DNA of 64,000 bases from NCBI RefSeq assembly GCF_009729555.1, contig NZ_WODC01000003.1:124001-188000 (forward strand), written 5' to 3'. The notes below the pieces were generated by a model, which ran no database searches, was not told the origin of the DNA, and saw only the letters and a program-made list of their open reading frames with translations. Position numbers and translations under genes: made by a program. Each line of letters opens with the position of its first letter. Positions within the stretch are counted from its first letter, which is position 1. Below, in pieces: positions 44,693 to 54,288 of this stretch. The DNA is from Pseudodesulfovibrio alkaliphilus. GTDB lineage: Bacteria; Desulfobacterota; Desulfovibrionia; Desulfovibrionales; Desulfovibrionaceae.

Positions 44693-45982
44693 CTAGGCGG
44701 CATGGGCTGCCCCGTCAACCCGCAACGAACGGTAGCGCTCAAACTCGACATGGGCCCTGGCCTGGGCCTCGCGCCGCGCTTCGGCCACTTCGGCGTGATT
44801 GTCGAGGAGCAGGGCCACCAGATCGGCGTCAAGGGAGCCTTGCCCGACCATGTCCCGAAGGACGCGGGCCGACTGGTCCGGGGTCATTCCAGGCCGATAG
44901 GGCCGGTCCTCGGTGATGGCTGTGAACACGTCGCACACCCCCACGATGCGGCTGCCAAGGGAAAGCGCATCGCGCTTGAGACCATGGGGATACCCCGATC
45001 CGTCGGGGCGTTCATGGTGCTGGCTGGCCCAGTCGGCGATGTCGTCAAGCCCGGGCACCGAACGCAGGATGGATTCGGAAGCGGCCGCGTGAAGGCGAAC
45101 GGCCTCGAACTCCTCCTGGGTCAGGGGGCCGGGCTTGTCGAGGAGCGTCACCGGCACGGCCAGCTTGCCGATATCGTGCAGGTTGCCCGCCAGCCGAAGC
45201 CGGTCCTGGCTCTCAGGCGGCATGCCCGCCAGGGCGGCCAGCCGGGCAGAAGTCTCGGCCACGCCCAGGGAATGGGTGGCGGTATGGCGGCTGCGAAAGT
45301 CGATAATCAGGGCGAAGAAGCGGGAAAAGGGCAGCAACTGGTCATGGGAGATGAGGTCATCCGCCATGGGAAGGTCCACGGCCTCACGCACATGGGTCCA
45401 ATCGCCGGAGAGCTTGTCCCAGAACTCGCTCCCGGCCGACAGGTCGAGAAACGCCTCGGCAGCCTCGCGGGCGAACACGGTACCGGCGTTGTGGCTGATG
45501 ATCTGCCGGATGCGCTCCCGGACGACCCGGCGGGTTCCCACCTGATCGAGAACATCCACCCGGTCGGCGAGGTTGATGATGTTGGCCAGGAGCGCTGCGG
45601 CGGGGGTGTCGGCTTGGCCGGGACCGGGGTCGGACAGGGGCGGCAGCCTGTGCCAGGGGGTGTGGTGATGCAGGACCAGGGGTGCCACGCGGGAAAGCAT
45701 GGGGTGGACCGAGAGCAGCCGGAATCCGGCTCGGGCGTGGTCGCCGTGGTCGGCCTCGAAATCGAGCCCGTCCAGGCGCAGATCCAGGGAAAATGCGCCG
45801 ATGTCGTGGAGCAGCGCGGCCGTCACCAGATCGGCGGCGTCGCGCCCCTCAAGACCCATGGCGCCCCCGATGGCGGCGGCTCCGGCCCCCACCCGGCGAT
45901 GGTGGCCCGTAACCGTGGAGTTGACATAGTCCAGGGCACCAGACGCCCCCTGGATGAGATCAAGAAGATGGATGTTGTTCAT
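44693..45982 (-). CDS. Double HD-domain protein with C-terminal HD-GYP
   Basis: 429 residues and no membrane helix. The N-terminal half (about 25-165) is an HD-type domain with TGHHRRVGAGAAAIGGAMGL, LLHDIGAFSLDLRLDG and a later HHHTPWHR. The C-terminal half (about 225-410) is a full HD-GYP domain: RHTATHSLGVAETSARLAAL, NLHDIGKLAVPVTLLDKPGP and HHERPDGSGYPHGL. HD-GYP enzymes cleave cyclic di-GMP, so this would lower c-di-GMP and favour motility. It sits between two chemoreceptor genes. AGGA precedes the ATG. Confidence 0.88.
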   Translation of the reverse strand: MNNIHLLDLIQGASGALDYVNSTVTGHHRRVGAGAAAIGGAMGLEGRDAADLVTAALLHDIGAFSLDLRLDGLDFEADHGDHARAGFRLLSVHPMLSRVAPLVLHHHTPWHRLPPLSDPGPGQADTPAAALLANIINLADRVDVLDQVGTRRVVRERIRQIISHNAGTVFAREAAEAFLDLSAGSEFWDKLSGDWTHVREAVDLPMADDLISHDQLLPFSRFFALIIDFRSRHTATHSLGVAETSARLAALAGMPPESQDRLRLAGNLHDIGKLAVPVTLLDKPGPLTQEEFEAVRLHAAASESILRSVPGLDDIADWASQHHERPDGSGYPHGLKRDALSLGSRIVGVCDVFTAITEDRPYRPGMTPDQSARVLRDMVGQGSLDADLVALLLDNHAEVAEARREAQARAHVEFERYRSLRVDGAAHAA

Positions 45983-46294
45983 TGTCCTAAAAAAAGCCTT
46001 TGATGCCCGGACGGTTTCGCCCGGCTCCGGCTTGAGTGTACCCAGACCCGCGGATCGCGTCTGTCAATAAACCGCAACCCCCGGAGCCCCTCTGCTCGGC
46101 AAACGTCAGGGCTAATGGGAACCGCCCTCCCTGTCAATGGCGTTATAGCCGCCTTTTTCGCCCTGTCCCGCCCTGTCGGCACCCGCTGACGCGCAAGGGG
46201 CAAACCCCGTGCTAGCGTGGATCCATCCGTCGGAATCCCCCGGCGGATCACCGTCATCAAGGCGCCCACTGTCCGGGCGTCTCAAGGAGGAGTC
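45983..46294. other. Intergenic region between divergent HD and phage-like genes
   Basis: 312 bases. A TTGACA on the minus strand lies near 46052-46057, but no -10 box has a normal spacing to it. Several short GC stems are present. No RNA or gene is recognisable. The strong AAGGAGGAG ribosome site of the phage-like gene is at its right end. Confidence 0.5.
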
Positions 46295-46879
46295 ATGGCC
46301 AACAGCGTCATTGAAATCTGCAACAATGCCCTGCTCGATCTGGGCGAAGACGCGATCATGTCCCTGGGCGACGAGAGCAAGGCAGCCGCCCTGTGCAATC
46401 ACCGCTGGCCCGGAGTGCGCGACGCGGTGCTGCGCGCCCACCCCTGGAATTGCGCCACAGCCCAGGCCGAACTGGCCGCGGCCGCGGAATCGCCCCTGTG
46501 GAGATGGGAGTTTCGCTACACGCTGCCCGCGGATTTCCTGCGCATCGTCCGCATGGTGGGTCCGGGCGGAGCCCTGGTGCGCGACTGGGAGATACATGGC
46601 GGCAGTGTGCTGTGCAACGAAGGGGCACCGCTGTTCATCACCCATGTGCGCCGCGAGACCGACCCGCGAAGATACGACGCCCTGCTGGCCGAAGCCCTGG
46701 CAGCACGGCTGGCGGCCACCCTGGCTTACCCGCTCACGGGCTCCACCTCCCTGGCCCAGTCGTGCTGGAAGGTGTATCAGGACAAGCTGACCGAAGCACG
46801 CGGGGTGAACGCCCGTGAAGGCGTGCCCGAATCCGTGACCCCTGTGGGCTGGCTGGGGGCAAAAATCGGCCGGGGCTAA
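46295..46879 (+). CDS. Phage tail-tubular/connector-like protein (isolated virion gene)
   Basis: 194 residues from the ATG at 46295, with AAGGAGGAG in front. The N-terminus SVIEICNNALLDLGEDAIMS, then DESKAAALCNHRWPGVRDAV and LRAHPWNCATAQAEL, follows the head-tail connector/tail-tubular protein A family of podoviruses (T7 gp11-like), as does the late Ala-rich helix (YDALLAEALAARLAATLAYP) ending in a Tyr-Gln-Asp-Lys-Leu turn. Such a protein joins portal and tail. No portal, terminase or tail gene is adjacent: neighbours are an HD protein and a chemoreceptor. The gene has no truncation and normal codon use, which suggests it is kept in use. Confidence 0.82.
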   Translation: MANSVIEICNNALLDLGEDAIMSLGDESKAAALCNHRWPGVRDAVLRAHPWNCATAQAELAAAAESPLWRWEFRYTLPADFLRIVRMVGPGGALVRDWEIHGGSVLCNEGAPLFITHVRRETDPRRYDALLAEALAARLAATLAYPLTGSTSLAQSCWKVYQDKLTEARGVNAREGVPESVTPVGWLGAKIGRG

Positions 46880-46963
46880 GGCCCGTGGGCCAAACACGCC
46901 TTTGCGAAACGGCAGGGGCCGCCCTCCTGGACGGCCCCTGCGACTCGCCGGTTCGGCGGTCGC

Positions 46964-49375
46964 TCACTGCATGCGTTTGATGAGTTCGTTGAGCTGGGCG
47001 GCCAGGGCTGCCAGCGAATCGATGGCCTCCCGCGATTCGTGCATGGCCCTGGAAGTCTCCGAGGAAATGACGTTGATCTCGTCCGTGGCCCGGTTGACCT
47101 CCTCGCTGGTTGCCGACTGCTCCTCGGCTGCGGTGGCGATGTTGCGCACCTGATCCGACGACTGCTCCACCAGGGACTGAATCTCTTCCATGGCCTGTCC
47201 GGTGCACCGGGCAAGATTGGTGCTCTCGACCACTGCCGTGACCGCCTCCTCTGTGGCGGCGATGTTGCGCCGGGCACCGGCCTGAATATCCTCCACGGCC
47301 TTGCCCACCTGCTTGGTCGCGTCCATGGTCTTCTCGGCCAGCTTGCGCACCTCGTCGGCCACCACGGCGAATCCCCGCCCCGCCTCGCCAGCCCGCGCCG
47401 CCTCAATGGCCGCGTTGAGGGCCAGCAGATTGGTCTGGTCCGCAATATCCTCGATGACCTGCATGATGGCCCCGATGCCGTCGGCCTGTCCGCCGAGCTG
47501 GGTCATGCTTTGCTTGAGCTCCTCGGACCGCCGCTCGATCTGGTTGATGGCGGCCACGACCTCGCCCACCAGCTGCGCCCCCTCCTGGGACTTCTCCTTG
47601 GCGTGGTCCGCGTTCTCGGCCGCGCTGGAGGCGTTCTTGGCCACCTCGAACACGGTGGCGTTCATCTGTTCCATGGCCGTGGCCGTCTCGGCCACGCGCT
47701 CCCGCTGCACCTCGGTACCCCGAGTGGACTGCTCCACCTGGGCCGACAGCTGTTCGGCCGCGGACGAGACCTGGGCCGCAATGGCGTCCGCCTCGTGGGC
47801 CACGGCCAGGAGCCGTTCGTGCTGCGCCTGGGTCTGGCGCTCGCCTTCCTTGATGGCGGTCATGTCCTTGATCAGGGTGAAGCCGCCGATGATGCGGCCG
47901 TCAAAGTCCTTCAGCGGGGCGCTGTCCACCACGATGTCGTAGCGGCGGCCCGAGGGGGTGGTGCCCGAGGTTTCCTGGCCCAGGAGGTTACAGTCGTCGC
48001 GCATGCACTGGTGCAGGCTGGTCTTCTTGGAGGCGTCGCCATACACGAACTTGCCAAAGGGCTGGCCGATGTATTCCTCGGGCTTGCCCGGCTTCTCGAA
48101 GAGGTCAAGCTCCTGCTGATTGATGAAGGTGATCTTTTCATCGAGGTCCATGACCACGCAGGGCACGGTCAGCCCCTTGAGCAGCCCCTCGGAGAAGCCG
48201 AGCTTGTTCTTGAGCTCGGCGGTCATGTCGCGCACGGCCTGGATGGTGTCGCCAATGGCGTCCCTGGCCGGGTATTCGATGGCCGCGTTGTAATTGCCCC
48301 GGGCTATCTCCTCGGTGAAGGCCGAAAGGGCGTGGAGCGGCCGCGTGACCAACCGGATGATCAGGGTCATGATCACGGCCAGACCCAGGATGGCCGCCGC
48401 GGCCACGCCGATATTCCAGTAAAGGATTCTCGTATCCACCCCGTGCATCATCTCGGCCCGGGTCAGGGAGAATCCGTAGCTCCAGCCCCAGGGATCGAAG
48501 CGCCTTATATAGACCTGCTTGACTTCGCCGCCGAACTCGTACTCGACAATGCCGTCCGTGGCCGCCTTGAACTTGTCCCAGAAGGGATAGTCGGTCAGGG
48601 ACTTGCCCTCAAGGGTGGGGTGCATGATCAACTGGCCGGACTGATTGAAGATGAAGCCGTAGCCCTCGCCGCCCACACTGGCCGCGCCCGCTGCGTCGCG
48701 AAAGGCCGGAGAGAGGATTTCCCGGCCCACGTAGATGACGCCGATGATCCTTCCCGCCGGGTCGGTGAAGGGCTTGTAGGCGGTCTGGTACCATGCGTTG
48801 ACCACATAGGCGATGCCGAAGTAGGTCTTGCCGGTCATAATGGTCTTGTAGACCGGGCTGGAGTCGGGGATGAAGGTGCCCACCGCCCGCTTGCCGTCCA
48901 GGGTCAGGACATTGGTGGAGATGCGCAAGAGCTTGCCCGGCAGCACCTGGAAGATGGTGGCCGTGCCGCCCACCCGGCGCTGGACCGCGTCCACCACGTC
49001 AAAGTTGTTGTTGACGCTCCGGTAGCCGAAGCGCATGGCAGGGATGGTCACCTGCTCGCTCTCGCGGGTGAACTGGTTGATGATGGTCATGGATACGGGC
49101 GAATCCTGATCCAGGCGCGGCGCTCCTGCCGCCTCGATGGCCTCCTCCATGAACAGGAGGTCGCCCCGGACCTTTTCCCCGAGCAGGTCCTCCTGCATTT
49201 TCATCATGTTGACGGTGCTTTCGCAGGACGCCTTCATGGAGGTCAGCCCCAGCACCTCCAGAGAATCGTTGACCTGGAAATAGGTGACGGCCGACATGGC
49301 TATGATGGCCGTGGCCACGGCGGAAAGAACCCCGATCTGCAGCTTGGCTTGAAATGGCAGGTTCCCTAAAGACAC
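46964..49375 (-). CDS. Methyl-accepting chemotaxis protein with Cache, HAMP and PAS domains
   Basis: 803 residues from the GTG at 49375 (AAGGGGGG ahead). TM1 is about 11-33; a periplasmic Cache sensor follows (about 40-290, with [20 protein letters not shown] and [20 protein letters not shown]). TM2 is about 318-340, then HAMP (about 342-395), a PAS domain (about 410-525, with [20 protein letters not shown] and [13 protein letters not shown]) and the signalling domain ([20 protein letters not shown]). It probably senses a small extracellular ligand plus an internal cue. A sigma-70-type promoter lies upstream. Confidence 0.92.
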   Translation of the reverse strand: MSLGNLPFQAKLQIGVLSAVATAIIAMSAVTYFQVNDSLEVLGLTSMKASCESTVNMMKMQEDLLGEKVRGDLLFMEEAIEAAGAPRLDQDSPVSMTIINQFTRESEQVTIPAMRFGYRSVNNNFDVVDAVQRRVGGTATIFQVLPGKLLRISTNVLTLDGKRAVGTFIPDSSPVYKTIMTGKTYFGIAYVVNAWYQTAYKPFTDPAGRIIGVIYVGREILSPAFRDAAGAASVGGEGYGFIFNQSGQLIMHPTLEGKSLTDYPFWDKFKAATDGIVEYEFGGEVKQVYIRRFDPWGWSYGFSLTRAEMMHGVDTRILYWNIGVAAAAILGLAVIMTLIIRLVTRPLHALSAFTEEIARGNYNAAIEYPARDAIGDTIQAVRDMTAELKNKLGFSEGLLKGLTVPCVVMDLDEKITFINQQELDLFEKPGKPEEYIGQPFGKFVYGDASKKTSLHQCMRDDCNLLGQETSGTTPSGRRYDIVVDSAPLKDFDGRIIGGFTLIKDMTAIKEGERQTQAQHERLLAVAHEADAIAAQVSSAAEQLSAQVEQSTRGTEVQRERVAETATAMEQMNATVFEVAKNASSAAENADHAKEKSQEGAQLVGEVVAAINQIERRSEELKQSMTQLGGQADGIGAIMQVIEDIADQTNLLALNAAIEAARAGEAGRGFAVVADEVRKLAEKTMDATKQVGKAVEDIQAGARRNIAATEEAVTAVVESTNLARCTGQAMEEIQSLVEQSSDQVRNIATAAEEQSATSEEVNRATDEINVISSETSRAMHESREAIDSLAALAAQLNELIKRMQ

Positions 49376-49458
49376 ATGCCCCCCTTGATGTTGCGGTTGT
49401 CTCCGCTCGCGCCCACCACAGGCGCGAAGCTCCCATCTATTGATGGGAATTGTAAAAA

Positions 49459-49488
49459 TTAATACCACTGATTCGTATTTTATGTCAA
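49459..49488 (-). promoter_or_regulatory. Sigma-70-type promoter of the Cache chemoreceptor
   Basis: On the minus strand, TTGACA is followed after 18 bases by TATTAA. This lies about 85 bases before the GTG start, in a clearly AT-rich patch. The -35 box is perfect and the -10 box matches at four of six positions. Confidence 0.55.
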
Positions 49489-49548
49489 CGGAACGGAACT
49501 CTTTTCATTGGAGAACCGAAACGACGCGGAGAAGCCGCCGAGGGTCTC

Positions 49549-50076
49549 TCATCGACCATGCCGCTTGCGCCACTGGGCCGGGGTCAGCTTGAGCCCGCCC
49601 TGGACCCAGAATCCACGGCCCGCCTCCCGCGCCTCGGCCTCGGCCCTGGCCAGCCGCCCCGCATGGGCCGTGTTGGGCCGCACGGGCAGGGCCAGGGCCA
49701 GCCCGGACCGGACCAGCTCCTCGTTGACCATCAGCTCTCCGGCAAAGAGGTAGGCCAGGAGGCGGCCGTAGCGGTCGCGCCGCTGCGTGTCGAATTCCAG
49801 GCGCAGCGTTTGACCGCGGCACAGCTCCGCGACATGGCCGCGAGACCGGGCACCGAACTCCTGCCGTCCCTCGGGCGCATCGATGCCGATGAGCCGGACC
49901 TCCTCCCTGCGCCCGGCCAGCTCCACCAGCAGCGAATCGCCGTCGATGACCCGGACGAGCCGAACCGCCTCGGCCCTGGCGCAGGAGCAAAGAAGCGCCA
50001 GGACCAGGATCGCCAGGGCCGTCTGCGTGGAGATGCGGCCGACATGGCCTGACACTCTGGGGTTGCGCACCAACAT
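49549..50076 (-). CDS. Staphylococcal-nuclease-like exported nuclease
   Basis: About 175 residues from the ATG at 50076. A signal-like hydrophobic stretch (about 15-34, TALAILVLALLCSCARA) includes a possible lipobox (LCSC). The SNase domain has VRVIDGDSLLVELAGR, VRLIGIDAPEGRQEFGARS, and RRDRYGRLLAYLFAGELMVN, with the catalytic Arg in the RLIGIDAPE and DRYGR motifs. It cuts nucleic acid outside the cytoplasm. A longer in-frame start at 50178 exists. It diverges from the metallo-hydrolase gene. Confidence 0.87.
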   Translation of the reverse strand: MLVRNPRVSGHVGRISTQTALAILVLALLCSCARAEAVRLVRVIDGDSLLVELAGRREEVRLIGIDAPEGRQEFGARSRGHVAELCRGQTLRLEFDTQRRDRYGRLLAYLFAGELMVNEELVRSGLALALPVRPNTAHAGRLARAEAEAREAGRGFWVQGGLKLTPAQWRKRHGR

Positions 50077-50140
50077 GCCGCCGTCATATAGGAAAGGTGA
50101 CCAATGGCAAAGCGCGAAAGACAGGAGAGACAGACAGCCC

Positions 50141-50977
50141 ATGAAACTGACCGTGCTGGTTGACAACGCCACCCTCACCGACAGCTACTATCTGGCCGAA
50201 CCCGGCCTGTCCCTGCACATCGAGGACGCGGGATTGCGCCTGCTCTTTGACGCGGGCTACTCCGACGTGTTTCTGACCAACGCCCGCCGGGCCGGAATCG
50301 ATCTGCTGGCCCTTGACTGGGTGGCCCTCTCCCACGGCCACCTGGACCACACATGGGGCCTCGACGCCCTCATCCGCCACCGGGTGGAGAGCGAACATCT
50401 CCTGCGCGGGAAAGAGCGGCCCCGGCTGCTGGCCCATCCCCGCGCCTTTGACTCCCGCAGCGCGGCACCGCTGCCCGAGATCGGCAGCCTGCTGGTCCGG
50501 GACAAGCTCTCGCGCCAGTTCGAGCTGGTCCTGTCCCGCGAGCCGGTCCGGCTCTCGGAATCCCTGATCTGGCTGGGCGAAATTCCCCGCAACAACGACT
50601 TCGAGCACCCTGCGCCCCTGGGCCTCCGCCCGGACGCGGACAGAGATATCCCGGATACGATCCCGGACGACACGGCCCTGGTCCATGTGGCCGCCGACGG
50701 CCTCACGGTCATCACCGGCTGCGCCCACGCGGGCGTGTGCAACACCGTGGAACATGCCCGTCGCGTCACCGGCATGGACCGGGTGCGCAACATCATCGGC
50801 GGCTTCCACCTGCTGGACGCCCCGGCCGCCCGGCTGACCGCCACGGCCGACTACCTGGCCGCCCTGCACCTCGACGCCCTCTACCCCTGCCACTGCACCG
50901 ATCTGGCGGCCAAGATCGCCCTTGCCGCCCGCTGCCCCGTCCGCGAGGTGGGTTCGGGTTTGGTGCTGACGGGGTGA
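50141..50977 (+). CDS. Metallo-beta-lactamase-fold hydrolase (COG1237 type)
   Basis: 278 residues from the ATG at 50141. Metal motifs are ALSHGHLDHTWGLDALI, then GCAHAGVCNTVEHA, the conserved IIGGFHL and PCHCTD at the end. The pattern matches the 7,8-dihydropterin-6-methyl-ribofuranosylaminobenzene phosphate synthase-like group, common in archaea and anaerobes. The substrate in this organism is unknown. An open frame upstream overlaps the nuclease gene on the other strand and is not used. Confidence 0.85.
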   Translation: MKLTVLVDNATLTDSYYLAEPGLSLHIEDAGLRLLFDAGYSDVFLTNARRAGIDLLALDWVALSHGHLDHTWGLDALIRHRVESEHLLRGKERPRLLAHPRAFDSRSAAPLPEIGSLLVRDKLSRQFELVLSREPVRLSESLIWLGEIPRNNDFEHPAPLGLRPDADRDIPDTIPDDTALVHVAADGLTVITGCAHAGVCNTVEHARRVTGMDRVRNIIGGFHLLDAPAARLTATADYLAALHLDALYPCHCTDLAAKIALAARCPVREVGSGLVLTG

Positions 50978-51164
50978 ATGCTCCATGCTCCCAAGAGAGA
51001 ATCCCTTGAAAACGCAGTCAGGATTATAGAATGGTCATTCCCAGACTGTCGAGAAAGGTGCGAGTGCCAGGCGCGAAAAAAGGGCAAGGTCGACGCGTAA
51101 CACAACACGCGAGGATTTGACTTTTTTTGAAGCAACGACGCGATCGGGCCTTTCTCGAAAGTAT

Positions 51165-51190
51165 GGGGGGCTCCCTCGCGGAAGCCCCCC
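51165..51190 (-). terminator. GC-rich hairpin behind the capsid pair
   Basis: GGGGGGCT pairs with AGCCCCCC, extended by two more pairs around a bulge, with a CTCGC-type loop. It lies 29 bases after the stop of the small phage gene on the minus strand. No T-run follows, so the terminator call is tentative. Confidence 0.5.
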
Positions 51191-51218
51191 GGTGTTCATG
51201 CCTGGAGGAGGTTGAAGG

Positions 51219-51470
51219 TTAGGCGGAAGCGGCCACCGTGACCGTGCCCGCGGTGTTGGTCGCCACCAGCAGGGTGACGGCGTCGGCCCGGGTGGGGCCG
51301 GTGCAGGCGACGATGATGTCGCCCGTGTCCAGGTTGTAGTCCTCGGCCGCCTGATCGAAGTACCCCTGGGTCTTGATGTCGGCCGCGTCGTCCTGGCTGC
51401 GGTAGACGAAGAGCTGCTGGCCGGGCACGCCGCCCATGAGCCGCATGTCCTCGCTCTGGTATCCTGCCAT
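51219..51470 (-). CDS. Small phage virion protein next to the capsid gene
   Basis: 83 residues from the ATG at 51470, with AAGGAGACAATC ahead. The chain ([20 protein letters not shown], then [20 protein letters not shown] and a final [13 protein letters not shown]) resembles the small protein that follows Phage_capsid_2-type capsid genes in podovirus-like phages, probably a head-associated or decoration protein. This is my recognition from memory, without a search. It is 73 bases downstream of the capsid gene on the same strand. Confidence 0.72.
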   Translation of the reverse strand: MAGYQSEDMRLMGGVPGQQLFVYRSQDDAADIKTQGYFDQAAEDYNLDTGDIIVACTGPTRADAVTLLVATNTAGTVTVAASA

Positions 51471-51543
51471 GATTGTCTCCTTGGTTGGGCGGGGGAGCGC
51501 ATCCCCCGGTTTGGTGTTTCGCGTGGCCCGTGGCCGGGCGCGG

Positions 51544-52374
51544 CTAGAGGATAACCGCGTCGTCGTCGCAGCGGATCTCGATGATGCCGTCCGGGTCGAT
51601 GAGGCAGGCCCCGGCACTGAGCATGTGGTCCACCAAGTGGGCGGCCTTCTCGGGCACCCAGTCCACGAACGCCTTGATCTCCTGGCCCTCGGCCAGCCCC
51701 AGGGCATTGCGGTGGTAGATGAAGCAGCTGCGGGCCCCCTCGGCCAGCGGCAGTCCGGTGTGGAACATCCAGGTGATGCCCAGCCAGGTGCGCGACTCGG
51801 TGCCGGTCAGCCAGGGATACTGCTCCCCGGCGTAGTCGCTGGACTTGAACTCCCGGATGTTCAGCAGCTCGTTCCACTGGTGCGGCCCGACCACGGCGAA
51901 GCGATGCCCGTCGTCAGCCACGTCGGCCGCGTTAAGGGTGCCGAAGGCGCGCAGGATCTTGTCCTTGGTCAGCCCGGTGCCGCCCTCCTCGATGACGTTG
52001 GCCGCGCCGCCCAGCCGACCGATGATCAGCTCGTCCACCTTGCGGCCCAGGGCCCAGGCCCCGGCCTCGGCAGCGACCTTTTTTTCGTCGTGCTTGTGCT
52101 TCAACTCGTCGAGCTTGTCGACGTACTCGGCCGCGTACCAGTCCGAGAGGGCGCACGGCACCGCGGCGTGGTCGAGGTTCATCAGCGGCACGTTGCCGTG
52201 GCGCGTCTTTCTGCCCGCCGCGCCGCGCCCCACGCGCTGAAACACGCAGGTGGAGCCGGTCACGCCGGACTGCAACCGTACCGTGTTGCGCATCTTGGAG
52301 CCGCGCTGCTGGTAGGACTGGTGCACCATCTCGGCGTACTCGGTCACAAAGGCTTTGGTAATGGTCATGGACAT
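51544..52374 (-). CDS. Phage major capsid protein (isolated, Phage_capsid_2-like)
   Basis: 276 residues from the ATG at 52374. The N-terminus [20 protein letters not shown] and the next [20 protein letters not shown] follow the capsid family of podovirus-like phages, as do [20 protein letters not shown], the helical [18 protein letters not shown] and the C-terminal [20 protein letters not shown]. The reading frame is complete. Scaffold, portal, terminase and protease genes are missing nearby; the next genes are a hydrolase and a nickel/cobalt exporter. A working capsid gene in such a place suggests a dispersed or domesticated particle. Confidence 0.82.
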   Translation of the reverse strand: MSMTITKAFVTEYAEMVHQSYQQRGSKMRNTVRLQSGVTGSTCVFQRVGRGAAGRKTRHGNVPLMNLDHAAVPCALSDWYAAEYVDKLDELKHKHDEKKVAAEAGAWALGRKVDELIIGRLGGAANVIEEGGTGLTKDKILRAFGTLNAADVADDGHRFAVVGPHQWNELLNIREFKSSDYAGEQYPWLTGTESRTWLGITWMFHTGLPLAEGARSCFIYHRNALGLAEGQEIKAFVDWVPEKAAHLVDHMLSAGACLIDPDGIIEIRCDDDAVIL

Positions 52375-52671
52375 TGTCGTTGTTACTCCTCGTGTTGCTC
52401 TGTTTGACGATGGCCGGGTGCCCGGACATGGTCCCGATGCCGGGTGTCCGCCCTTGCGGCGCGAAACGCTCGCGGCGCAACAGCGGGCCGGAACCGGAAC
52501 TCCGGGCCGGTGCCAAGACTCTAGACCCGGTTTTCCGCCCGGATCGAAACCGGGCGCCGCAGGGGCGCCGCAGGGCAAAACAGGCGCAACATTCCCCATT
52601 GACAGGGGAAGGGGGAGGGGGAGGAGAAGATTCCCGGGGATGGCGCAAAGGCCGCCCCGGAAAGCCGTGAA
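52375..52671. other. Leader region between exporter and capsid genes
   Basis: 297 bases. CCCGGTTT and AAACCGGG pair at 52526-52554, and GGCGCCGCAGG is directly repeated near 52553-52575. TTCCCC / GGGGAA form a small stem near 52595-52613. Together these could terminate the exporter transcript and hold the capsid promoter, but I cannot assign the sites. Confidence 0.45.
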
Positions 52672-54156
52672 TCAAATGCTGCTGACGAACATGGCGGTGC
52701 CGAGGACGGCGATGCTGGCGGCTCCGCAGATGGCAAGGGTGGCGTAGACAATGTTGAAGAGCCTGACGTTCCTGCCGGACATGCGCAGGGTCAACCCGCG
52801 GGCGGCCACGGCGGCCCAGGCAAAGAGGGTGGTGGTCAGGCCCATGCCCGCTGCCATGACCACCACGGCGGCGAGCCCGGCCCAGAAGAGGTTCAGGCCG
52901 ATGGAAAAGGCGAGGATGACTGCGGCCCCCGGACAGGGGATAAGGCCGGTGACAAAGGAGACCATGAGCACGCGCCGGATGTTGCCGGTGTCGCCCAGGG
53001 CCTGATGGTCGATATGACAGGACGTTTCGGCCACGAGCCCGCCACGGGAGAGATCGAACAGGGTCTTGGCGGTGAGAAAGAGGCCCATGAGGGCGAGCAG
53101 GGCGTAGCTGGCCGGTTGCAGGGCGCGGCTGGCCGCCTGGAAACCGCCCATGCCCGAGGAAAAGAGCAGATAGGCCGCGCCCACGGCCACGGCGGCCGAG
53201 GCCGTGTGCACAAAGGTGATGGCGTTGCCCATGATCGCTCCCGAGAGAAAGGAACCGGGATTGCTCAGAAAATAGGAGCAAACCACGGTCTTGCCGTGCC
53301 CCGGCCCCACGGCGTGGACCACGCCGTAGACAAAGGAAAGGGCCAGGAAGGTCCACAGGGCCGGGCCCAGGGGATTGTCCTTGATCTCCGTGGCAAAGCC
53401 GTTGAGGCGGATGTTGAGTTCCTTCTGGATGGCGCGGACATGGGCCATGAGCCGCTCCACCGGGCCGGTCGGACCGGCCGCTTGCGGAACGAGGATGGGC
53501 TCCAGGGGGCTGTCCGGGGTGCCGGAGAGGACGAGATGGACGGCCTCGGGCACGATGAAATGCCAGTAGGTGTGGTCCCGTGCCGGGTGAATGGCATGGC
53601 TGACCTGCGCCGTGCCCCCGATCTCGAAGGATATGTCGTCACGCAGCAGCAGGATGTCGGTGTAGTATTCGGGGTCAAAGACCGCGGCCCGGAAATTTCT
53701 GACCTCGTCAAACCCCAGGGCCAGGGGCATGGTGAACTCGTAGATCAGGCGTCCGCTGTCGAGATCAGCCCGGAAGGCGGTGACAGCGGGGCGGATGCGG
53801 CGGCCGGCGGACTCGATCAGGGTGAAGTAGCCGTAGTTGGCGAGATAGTTGAAGGCACCCTCGCGGATGACCCGCTGTCCGGCCGGGGTGGCCAGCCCGT
53901 ATCCGTCGAGACCGAGATCGGCCATGATGGCCTGGGTGAACATCTCGTCGAACAGCCAGCGTTGGCGCAGCTCGGTGAGGCCGGTTTCGTCCACGGCAAA
54001 GACGAGGGAAACATCCACATAGACGTGGGGGTGCGCCGCTGCGCGGTCGGCCGGGAACCCCAGGAAAAGGGAGAGGACGAGAAGCACCGCGGCCGCGCTC
54101 GGCTGCCGGGCCGCCAGAGCCCGGAGAGGGCGCATCGGAAATACGGTGGACCACAT
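52672..54156 (-). CDS. DUF1007-NicO fusion, probable nickel/cobalt exporter
   Basis: 494 residues. A signal segment (about 22-41, ending AAA-HPHVYVDV) leads into a DUF1007 periplasmic domain (about 42-230, LFDEMFTQAIMADLGLDGYG). The NicO/RcnA-type membrane domain (about 260-494) has LSFVYGVVHAVGPGHGKTVV, then GNAITFVHTASAAVAVGAAY and LIPCPGAAVILAFSIGLNLF. The HAVGPGHGK and HTASA histidines are likely metal ligands. It should move Ni or Co out of the cell. Its start is uncertain; MRPLRAL at 54135 also works. Confidence 0.85.
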   Translation of the reverse strand: MWSTVFPMRPLRALAARQPSAAAVLLVLSLFLGFPADRAAAHPHVYVDVSLVFAVDETGLTELRQRWLFDEMFTQAIMADLGLDGYGLATPAGQRVIREGAFNYLANYGYFTLIESAGRRIRPAVTAFRADLDSGRLIYEFTMPLALGFDEVRNFRAAVFDPEYYTDILLLRDDISFEIGGTAQVSHAIHPARDHTYWHFIVPEAVHLVLSGTPDSPLEPILVPQAAGPTGPVERLMAHVRAIQKELNIRLNGFATEIKDNPLGPALWTFLALSFVYGVVHAVGPGHGKTVVCSYFLSNPGSFLSGAIMGNAITFVHTASAAVAVGAAYLLFSSGMGGFQAASRALQPASYALLALMGLFLTAKTLFDLSRGGLVAETSCHIDHQALGDTGNIRRVLMVSFVTGLIPCPGAAVILAFSIGLNLFWAGLAAVVVMAAGMGLTTTLFAWAAVAARGLTLRMSGRNVRLFNIVYATLAICGAASIAVLGTAMFVSSI

Positions 54157-54220
54157 GACTGTTGGTTACTAGTTTACTCCCCTGCCGATGGCAAGGGCGG
54201 AGACGACCGGAAAAACGGCA

Positions 54221-54232
54221 GACAATATTGTC
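54221..54232. promoter_or_regulatory. Perfect palindrome between divergent exporter and binding-protein genes
   Basis: GACAATATTGTC reads the same on both strands. It is 65 bases upstream of the exporter start and 57 bases upstream of the solute-binding gene, so it could be an operator for both. No known regulator site is matched with confidence. Confidence 0.4.
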
Positions 54233-54288
54233 ACGATGCGCAATTGCGGGTACCGTGCGTGTCGGATCGCCGTAGCACAGGAGCTTTC

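Noticed and set aside
46052-46057. A perfect TTGACA on the minus strand upstream of the HD gene.
   Set aside because: No -10 box at 16-19 bases; the nearest TACACT is 21 bases away.
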